Positions 56,918 to 64,000 of a stretch of DNA of 64,000 nucleotides are shown piece after piece. The DNA comes from Galerina marginata (Eukaryota > Basidiomycota > Agaricomycetes > Agaricales > Galerinaceae). A program made the position numbers and the translations under genes. The stretch spans positions 558,001 through 622,000 of the forward strand of contig JAECYW010000003.1 of assembly GCA_023014335.1 (NCBI GenBank), given 5' to 3'. The number at the start of each line of letters is the position of its first letter. Positions within the stretch are counted from its first letter, which is position 1. The notes beneath the pieces are model-generated. The model was given only the letters and a program-made list of their open reading frames with translations. It was not told where the DNA came from and did not search any database.

Positions 56918-59038
56918 CCCCACTGATTCCTGCAGGATTCCGGCCGGAATATCGCAATTCCGCGGATTCCTGCCGGAATCGGAATGGCAGGGGGACCAGC
57001 CAAAGGCCCCAATTCCGTGGGCTATAATCCGGCGGAATACGGGGCGGAACGTCCGGAATGGGGAATTCGGTGGGATTCCGCGGCGGAATAGCGAGCTACA
57101 CCAACGATTACGTAACGTTCCCACCGCACGTGCTTGTTGATTCCGCCACGCCGTGCCGGTTTCTTTCCTTTCACACTGCGGCGGCCCGACTATTTTGACG
57201 GGGGTGCAAAATCCGAAGGCAGGTTGTTTGAATTTTGCCTACCTCGATTTTGCCAATCCGATGGGTGGGGACACGTGACTTGGCAAAATCCAAACTACCT
57301 GCCTCGTATTTTGCATCCCCCGCAAAATAGTCCGGCCGCAGCAGTGTCAACCACCACTATCCCTCCCCTCCCCTCCCTCCCGTACCCTCGACTTTCCACC
57401 CCCACGTCGACCAGCATGCCCACGACTCCCTGGCACCACGTCAACCCCGCCACATCACGGACCCCCACGTCGCGTTGCCCGCACCGTAGAACGACCCCGA
57501 CCCCGCCACCACGACTCCGCACGCCTCGCTACCCCGTCGCGACTGCCACGTCAAGGGCCCTTGAGGGCGAACAGCGCATCTGCCACGTCGCAGCGGCTTA
57601 CGGAGTGGAGGGAAAGGTCCCAGATACCCGGTAAGCACCCCCAAACCCACCCACACGTCCCGCACCCTCGTTGAAACCCCAAGCCCGCCCCAACACCGTC
57701 AGCTGGCTCGAAGCCGCCACGTCGACCCCAGCTCGACGCTTCTGCCACCGTTTCGAACCAACGGCGGCTACGTCCACCCCCGAACCCGTTTCGAGCCGAC
57801 GGAGAGCCACCGCGACCCCAGCCGCCGCTGTTTCAATCCAGCGACAGCCACCCCCCCCGCAGAACCTATTTCGTCCCCCTCGCCTGCGCCACGTCGAACG
57901 GCACGCCCACGACCCGCTGGCATCACGTCGAACGACCGCCAGCCCGTCGCGATTGCCACGTCACAGGCGCGCGAGACGGCGAACCGCGGATCTGCCGCAT
58001 AGCAGCGGCGTACGAGTAGCGAGTAGGTCGAGGGATGCCCGGTAAGCACCACCAGCCCATTTCAACCCACCCCATGCTCTCGTTGATACCCCAGCACAGG
58101 CATCAACGCTCCCGCTGCCGTTTTGAACTAACGGCAGCCTCGTCGAGCCCCACCGCCGCTGTTCTGCACCAACGGCACCCCATGGCCCTCTAGGCCCAAA
58201 CCCTCATCGGTTTGCGACGGGGTGCCGTCCCCCTCCTCCTACGTCTACGACCAGGCTTTCGCAATCAACAGGCACCACCCATGCGCTGGGACTCCCGCGG
58301 CGCCCATTCGAAACCACCGACGCCAAAGCCCTGCCGTTTCACGATGCGACGCATCACCCGCCGCCCTCACCACGGCGTTGGGAACCCGCGGCTGCCCGTT
58401 ACCCCCCCTTTTTTCAACTCCCTACAGCCACCTGGTCGCAGACGACACGCACTGCCCGTGCACTGGAACTCCCGCGACGCCGATTCGCACCACTACCCAC
58501 GCCCACTCCCCATGCCGACCCGTTTCCCAACCAGTGCCCGACACTATCTGTTGGGACTCAGGCGGCGGCGGCCCCCGTTCTATACCCACTGCCCACGGGC
58601 CGTGTTAGGAGCCCCGCCGTTGCTGTGTTTTACTTTTACTGTACAGCCCCCTGTCCCCTCCCCTCCCCTCTGACTCTTGCTTTGCCATGTAAGATGTCAT
58701 TGAGTCCCCTCCCCCTGATGTAAATACAGTTAAATAGGAAGTAGAATAATTTACTACAGGTAATTGTAACATAGTGTATTTAATATCAGTAATAAAATAT
58801 GATTGACATATATTAAAATAAGAGATAATTAGAAATATAGGAAACTTGACAGGAAAGATTGGTAGGATATGTCCTGTACTCCACCTCTATTCCCTGTATT
58901 CCTTGGGGAATCCTCAGGGAATTCTAGGAATCCACAGGAATAGAGGGAATGGAGGGAATCCCTGAGGAATTCCCTCAATTCCACAGGGAATCCTGTAGGA
59001 ATATAGGGATTCCTGCCATTCCTAGGGAATCAGTGGGG
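56918..59038. mobile_element. Putative 2.1-kb element with inverted ends and GGAAT-rich margins
   Basis: CCCCACTGATTCC at 56918-56930 is repeated in inverted form at 59026-59038. Just inside each end lies about 150 bp packed with GGAAT/ATTCC words (56930-57090 and 58880-59025), the kind of subterminal repeat that transposases bind. The core (57130-58680) is GC-rich and Pro/Thr/Arg-biased in all frames, with recurrent CCACGTCG; long frames there lack domains. No clear target duplication was seen, so it is old or misdelimited. Confidence 0.6.
57130..58680. other. GC-rich low-complexity core, no gene assigned
   Basis: C-rich plus strand with repeated CCACGTCG, CCAACGGC and CCACC words. Frames of up to 166 codons (57134-57634, 57671-58045, 58212-58673) are Pro/Arg/Thr-rich simply from composition and overlap similar antisense frames. 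It differs sharply from the surrounding DNA. Confidence 0.5.
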
Positions 59039-59330
59039 GAATGAAAAGTACTGGATGATTAATCAGTTAGTTTGGAAACCCGTTCATAAAACTACTTGCA
59101 GATTGAGATGTTAAATAATATCAAGGAGAATCGGGAGCTGTACCGTTCAAGGGGTGGATATCGTTCGCTGAATGAAAAAGGTAGAGAGCAACGAGGTATG
59201 AATTCACGGTTGAAACAAAGTCTACATATTTTCTAAGGGTTTTCTGATCTTCCTCACGAGCGCACGATGTACCTAAAATTTGATGACCATTTGCCGAGTG
59301 CAGACTTCCGGGTGTAGATGTTGTGACTCC

Positions 59331-59999
59331 TCAGCCGGAGTTGACGAACTCCCAGCGGGTCTCGGAGGCGCCTCCATTTTCGACCAAGATGACCTAGGAG
59401 AAAATATTCAACGATTTTAGATATTTAAGAGCGAAGATGAGGTTGAATCTCACGTTGCGTGCAATGGTAAAGTTGTCGGCAGCGAACTTGGGGTCGTTGA
59501 CGAGCTTGATGCTAGAGAAACACGCTGTAAATTTTACGAAAAATGAAGGTACGATGAAAATTACTTCCACAATCCAGTACTGGCAGCCTTAAGGGACCAC
59601 TTGTAGTCGCCTTCCTGCCACTCGAGGTAGCGTTTACCGTTCGAATCGGTTTTCTTATCAAGTCAGGTCAGAAAATTGATACTGCACGCGATGGGGAATC
59701 CTGAAGATAGGTAAGTGAACGAAATACTCACCCCGGAATCGGCGACGCTCAAGTTAGAGTCTGACTTGATAGTGTATGCCCCCGTTTGATCAACGGACAC
59801 TGTCAATTTCTACAACGATGGAAAATATTAGATCTATAGGGCGAGTATGATCAAGGAGTGCACTTACGGCCTCCTTGGGGACCTGGTCGCCAATTTTTAT
59901 GGTGGTAACTGCATCACCAGAGCTGGTCTCGTTGTTGGGTACGATGTAGTACCCGGTCTTGCGATTCCTGATGAGGTAGATTCCTGGAGTGACTGACAT
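59331..59999 (-). CDS. Small beta-trefoil-like protein, copy 3
   Basis: Third member of the family at 10490 and 28346, closest to copy 2 (exon 1 with VTTIKIGDQVPKEA). ATG 59999; exon 2 KLTVSVDQTGAYTIKSDSNL; exon 3 KTDSNGKRYLEWQEGDYKWS; exon 4 KLVNDPKFAADNFTIARN; exon 5 VENGGASETRWEFVNSG with TGA at 59333-59331. The introns are in the same places but differ in sequence, while the exons are almost identical, which suggests selection or recent gene conversion on the coding parts. The C-terminal end is followed within 1.7 kb by a broken copy (61013). The promoter region, including the TATA box, is also shared with copy 2. Confidence 0.78.
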
Positions 60000-60045
60000 G
60001 ATGTTGAAGCTGGGTGATCTGAAAATGAGTCAAATGGGTGGGGAG

Positions 60046-60053
60046 TATTTATA
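60046..60053 (-). promoter_or_regulatory. TATA box of the beta-trefoil-like gene, copy 3
   Basis: TATAAATA on the minus strand, 46 nt before the ATG at 59999, in the same relative place as in copy 2. Confidence 0.6.
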
Positions 60054-61012
60054 TGTTTTCCTTCGTCCGACGCATCCTTTGTGAAGTTGGCGAATATCAG
60101 TGCGTGCGGTGTCCGTCGGTTCTGGATGTCAGCTGTAACGGCAGGAACGGCGGAAAGTCAATACGTAGATGTTCCATTCCTGCGAACATTCCAAGATTTA
60201 CGAACATTGCATGAAATGGTCTCTAGCTTGCCGCCGTCCCAGGCATAGTTCGCCATTCAATCAGACAACTCGCTTGATTGGGCCCAGAAGAGTGCAAATT
60301 CGGTTAGCTAGGGTGAAATTCCGCCAAAAAATTCGTATGTGCAAATTTCATGGAATAGAACCTTCAACGCGACCGTATAAATGTTCATCCTGAGAACCAC
60401 TACATCCACGTCGCCAAGGCACAAATACATGAAAGCAAGAACAGGGGGATGTCCAGGTACGTAGGTCCCATTACAAGAGCCCAGTATTAGGCCACTACAG
60501 ACCCCCAAGACCAGGTGGAAGGAGATCTTCCCTCCAGGCAAATATCGTCTGTACCCCCAGTCAACAGAGAATTTAAATGGATGCTGGAACAGAAAGGAAA
60601 ACGCACCACTCACAGGACTTGGACTGCACTCCAGAATCGCTAACAGACTCGTGGCGTTTCTTCCTCCTACCACCTGCGTCCCAGGACACGCCAGCTGAAA
60701 ATATTCGTGCAGTTGGCCATGGGCGATCTTCGGCTAGTGCTATCGACGTCGACAAGTACGCCAGTGTTTTGGAAGTACAGAAAGTGACATTGTGGCTGGC
60801 GAGTTCAAAAGACAGCGATGCAGGCAGACTTCTGCGGGCAATTTTGCAGGCTGCAATGCTCCAAGCTCAAAAGGACGAGTTACAGACTGAGCGGCAAATC
60901 TAGGAAGTAACCGAAAAGGGGTGATGGTGGTGAGCAAAGAACTAACGGAGGCAACTGGCGTCTCAAATATTCGCACGCAAGGTCACGAGCCGGTCCAGAA
61001 CAGTTTCAAAGT
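60054..61012. other. Intergenic; one unassigned plus-strand frame
   Basis: Upstream DNA of copy 3 matches that of copy 2 up to about 60180. The plus frame 60577-60903 (108 codons: RWRFFLLPPAS, SASAIDVDKYASVLEVQKVT, WLASSKDSDAGRLLRAILQA) has an even, helical, coding-like composition and could be part of a small gene, but no family or splice partner was recognised. Confidence 0.35.
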
Positions 61013-61150
61013 TTGTGACTCCTCAGCCACTGACCCAGAGCTGGCGCATTCATTTTCGAACCGAGATGACCTAGAAAAATGCGGTTCAGCAATTCAAAAT
61101 GTTTGAGAGCGAAGAGGATGTTCAATCTCACGAGGTGTGAACCCGAGACA
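61013..61150 (-). pseudogene. Broken 3' fragment of a fourth beta-trefoil-like gene
   Basis: The DNA matches the last exon and last intron of copy 3 (59325-59460) in the same orientation: GTGACTCCTCAGCC, then TTTTCGAACCGAGATGACCTA in place of TTTTCGACCAAGATGACCTA, then AGAGCGAAGA and CAATCTCACG. Indels destroy the frame and the 5' exons are absent. It is a relic of the same family. Confidence 0.7.
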
Positions 61151-61355
61151 AAAATAGGGCTTGGACATTTCTGTCAAACACAGCCCACAGCCAGTCATAC
61201 ACAGCCAGTCATGAACACAGCCTGATGCTCGGCACAGCGAGGTGAACATGTGTAATCTATTAATTCATTCGAGTCTCTTCTTTACCCACCTCCTCCAGGA
61301 AACCATCCCTCCCTCAGCCCCCGCCCATTTCCAGGTCTGGTCAAGGTCTCGTCTA

Positions 61356-63904
61356 ATGTTCCAACACAGCAGGAACTTTGGAATCGATAGGAGCACATTC
61401 TATTCCGAATATCATGGCCCCGTTCATCTCTCCAACCACAAAACTGGTGGGTGTATGTTTCCGTCTGTCTGTCAACAAATTGTGCGACCTTGACTGAACC
61501 TGCTCGTTTCCGTACGTAGGTATGGATATTCTTCTCGAGGCCGCATCGCCAGGCGCCTTTCATAACTCAGGAGAACGTTTCGATCCACCAAAGTGCTACC
61601 CGAACACTCGAGTTGCTGTTCTTGCCAAGGTTATGGATTGGATCATCGGAAATTTCGGATGGGACGAGTACATTATGTGGTTATACGGCCCCGCGGGTGC
61701 TGGAAAATCCGCGATCGCGCAGACTATCGCGGAAATGTGCCATCACGATGGAATATTATTGGCGAGCTACTTTTTTTCTAGGTCGGATCCTAAACGGAAC
61801 AGCGTAAAGTATCTCGCGGCGAGTCTAGCGTATCAGTTTGCGGCTAACCTACCGCAGGCAAGAAGTCTACTAGAAGATGTTATCAGAAACGATCCCGCGA
61901 TTTTTGAGCGGTCGTTTAAAGTCCAATTCAACGCCTTCATTTTTGAGCCTCTGATGCAGCTTTACAAAACGTCGACATTCCCTCTTCCACATCCGTACTT
62001 GATGATAATCGACGGGCTAGACGAATGTAACGACACGAATGGTCAACGCCACATCCTTGACACCATCTTCGATGCTTTTTCTCGTTCCAAGGACTGCATT
62101 CACCTGATAATCCTATTTGCCAGTCGAACCGAACGAGAGATTAGCCTCGCTTTTGGCACCCCGACTCTCAAAACGGTTACATCGCACATTGCACTAGACG
62201 ACACATATCATCCCGACTCTGACATCAGGCGATATTTAGAGGGATGCTTCTCCGAAATCAAGACGACACAAGGATTAATTCCCGCAGCGTGGCCATCGGA
62301 TGCAGATATTTCATCCCTTGTCACCAAATCGTCTGGGCAGTTTATATATGCTGCCACTGTTGTCCGATATATCTCTTCCAGTCGGTATAATCCCACCAAA
62401 AGCTTGGAAATAATCCTCGGTCTCCGTCCTGCAAAAAAGGATATGCCCTTTGCCGAACTTGATGCCCTGTACAGCGATATTCTCTCCCGCGTCGAGGATA
62501 TAGATGCAACCCTTCGACTGTTAGGAGGAATCCTTCTTTCCAATGCCTGGGATAAAAGTACAAAATTCATGGAGGGGCTCATGCTTCTTGATGAGGGTGA
62601 CGCCACTCGCCTTCTAGCCGACCTCTCCTCCGTTATTATGGTTGATGAGAAAAGCGACATAAGGGTTCTTCATGCTTCTTTAGGAGACTTCCTTTTGGAT
62701 CAAGCCAGGTCGAAACAATATCATATCAACCCTGCGGCCACGTTCACGGAGCTTTCTCATATTGGTTTGTATCAAGTTGGCCAATACAGTGAGTATTTTG
62801 TAGTGACAGTCTTTTGAAATGCATATCCTTACAGCCACTTATCTTCTCGTTACATGGCAAGACATTAGCCTCGCTTCTTGGTGGTTTGAAGAAGCCAAAG
62901 ATTTTTTGTTCCGCGCATATCCAACAGATGAATTACGGGAAATGGTTCTTGAAACACCACTTATCCAATGTATATATTCTAGAGGCAACTTGGAAAAACA
63001 CGAGGGATGGCGTTGTGATGAGCTCGTGGGTACGCTTCTTATGGGTCTGAAGACATCAGTGTGTCTTTTCCTTTTTTATATTCTCAAGACAGTAATTAAT
63101 ATCCTACAACCTTCAGGGCTTTTCCAACGCAGCTGAACTCTATCTTTATCACCGTGGAGTATGGGACAAAATTTTGCATGAAAGATTGTCCAAGATCAAG
63201 TCTGATACCGTGGCGCACACAGTTGTTGCTTCTCCATTCATCAAGACTCCGACTTTAGGTGCCTTTGGGAGTGTCCTGGCCACAATGTTTAACCTTCAAA
63301 GATGTATCCCAATCACAGAAGATAACCCTCTGTGGTTACAAACCACTTTGTATGATTATATTGGCCCATGCATGGATTCTGTGTACCGAAAGCTTCTGCT
63401 GGAATTCCTTACAGATCCAATCCGAGCCGGTAAATACATTCTCGATGGTGCAAAATTTGCCACTCTCACCAAGATACTCCTGGAGTTCCTTACCCAGTCA
63501 GGCATTGAATCTAAAAGGTATGTCCTTAATCATTGGAGGGCAAGTGCATAAGCTCACACATTTTTAGTTTGATAAATTGGAATGCATCCCGCATTTTAGA
63601 CGCTCTTGAGGGGGTTACTCCTCAGGCTGGACCCTCCCCTGAGCTCATAGAAATGCTTAAAAATTGGGCCATCATCCTTCCAAATGCATGCTGTACCTAC
63701 GTCGACGACACATATTTTCCAGCTAAAAATGAAGCACGAAATCTTTGGGTAACAGTCCGGACATTCGCAAACTACCTGTTGCGAGTCTGCGGTTCAGTAC
63801 CGACTGGATTCCGAATCACTGTCAAGGGAAAAGATGGAGAAGAAGATAGATCATACTATTATGCTCATGATGAACGAGCGATAGACTTTCCTCTAGTTAA
63901 TTAA
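61356..63904 (+). CDS. NACHT-type NLR-like protein (fungal STAND NTPase)
   Basis: Five exons (61356-61446, 61520-62788, 62835-63025, 63117-63517, 63568-63904) give 762 residues. STAND/NACHT NTPases act as switches in fungal non-self recognition and cell death. The short first exon MFQHSRNFGIDRSTF spliced to GMDILLEAASPGAFHN is the usual start of mushroom NLRs. Then RFDPPKCYPNTRVAVLAKV, Walker A MWLYGPAGAGKSAIAQTIAE (about residue 83), SYFFSRSDPKRNSVKYLAAS, Walker B with LMIIDGLDECND, a sensor-like LIILFASRTEREI, and a winged-helix-like VLHASLGDFLLDQARSKQYH. The C-terminal 300 residues hold no ankyrin, WD40 or TPR repeats, so it lacks a recognisable ligand-sensing repeat domain. The stop at 63904 is well supported by an open last exon ending DERAIDFPLVN. 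Confidence 0.92.
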
Positions 63905-64000
63905 TTAAATACGTAGTTCGTAAATAGAGTGAACGACATATTTGATTTGAATTCTGTCGAACACGTTGAAAATATATCCCTAAATATAAAGGTAGTGCAT

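Noticed and set aside
57134..58673. Several Pro/Arg-rich frames of 120-166 codons
   Set aside because: Caused by high GC and repeated CCACGTCG words; equally long antisense frames overlap and no domain or splice structure is seen.
62208..62660. 150-codon minus-strand frame
   Set aside because: Antisense to the NACHT gene, no independent support.

Overview
The window reads as nuclear DNA of a filamentous basidiomycete, most likely an Agaricomycete (mushroom). Genes on both strands are broken by many short (about 45-90 nt) GT-AG introns, and the recognisable families are typical of that group: DUF6533-type membrane proteins, an I66-type peptidase inhibitor, a fungal HET protein, a NACHT (NLR-like) protein with the short N-terminal exon seen in mushroom NLRs, WSC and double-psi beta-barrel secreted proteins, and a DUF6729-like transposase. 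No rRNA, tRNA, CRISPR or prokaryotic operon was seen. Exon structures were built by hand from reading frames and splice signals.

Layout. 1-7,315: direct duplication of about 2.7 kb, each copy carrying an intron-rich DUF6533 gene. 7,316-10,400: no convincing gene, three GC-rich triloop hairpins. 10,418-15,231: small beta-trefoil-like protein (copy 1), a disordered basic protein (minus) and secreted DPBB protein 1. 17,566-20,243: tandem pair of 227-residue proteins of unknown family. 22,990-24,430: ZIP zinc transporter. 25,125-29,081: DPBB protein 2, a Kex2-processed secreted protein and beta-trefoil-like copy 2. About 30,900-31,960: degenerate CAATGG/CACTGG repeat tract. 32,373-33,529: MYND zinc-finger gene. 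34,860-35,430: inverted pair of small reading frames. 35,460-37,839: HET gene. 38,003-38,610: hAT-like MITE with 8-bp target duplication. 39,446-40,130: I66 inhibitor. 40,813-42,781: element with 31-bp perfect inverted ends between 12-bp direct repeats. 44,974-46,395: secreted WSC protein. 49,428-56,442: three same-strand genes (GEN1/XPG-like nuclease, DDE transposase, coiled-coil protein). 56,918-59,038: GC-rich block with inverted ends and GGAAT-rich margins. 59,331-61,150: beta-trefoil-like copy 3 and a decayed fragment. 61,356-63,904: NACHT/NLR gene.

How it fits together. This is an accessory region: recently duplicated small secreted or defence-type families, two non-self-recognition-type genes (HET and NLR) and several DNA transposons. 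The most unusual item is the pairing of an apparently intact DDE transposase, with N- and C-terminal zinc-binding motifs, and a complete GEN1/XPG-family structure-specific nuclease carrying two C-terminal SUMO-interaction-like motifs. I infer that they may form one mobile unit, but I could not find its ends by eye.
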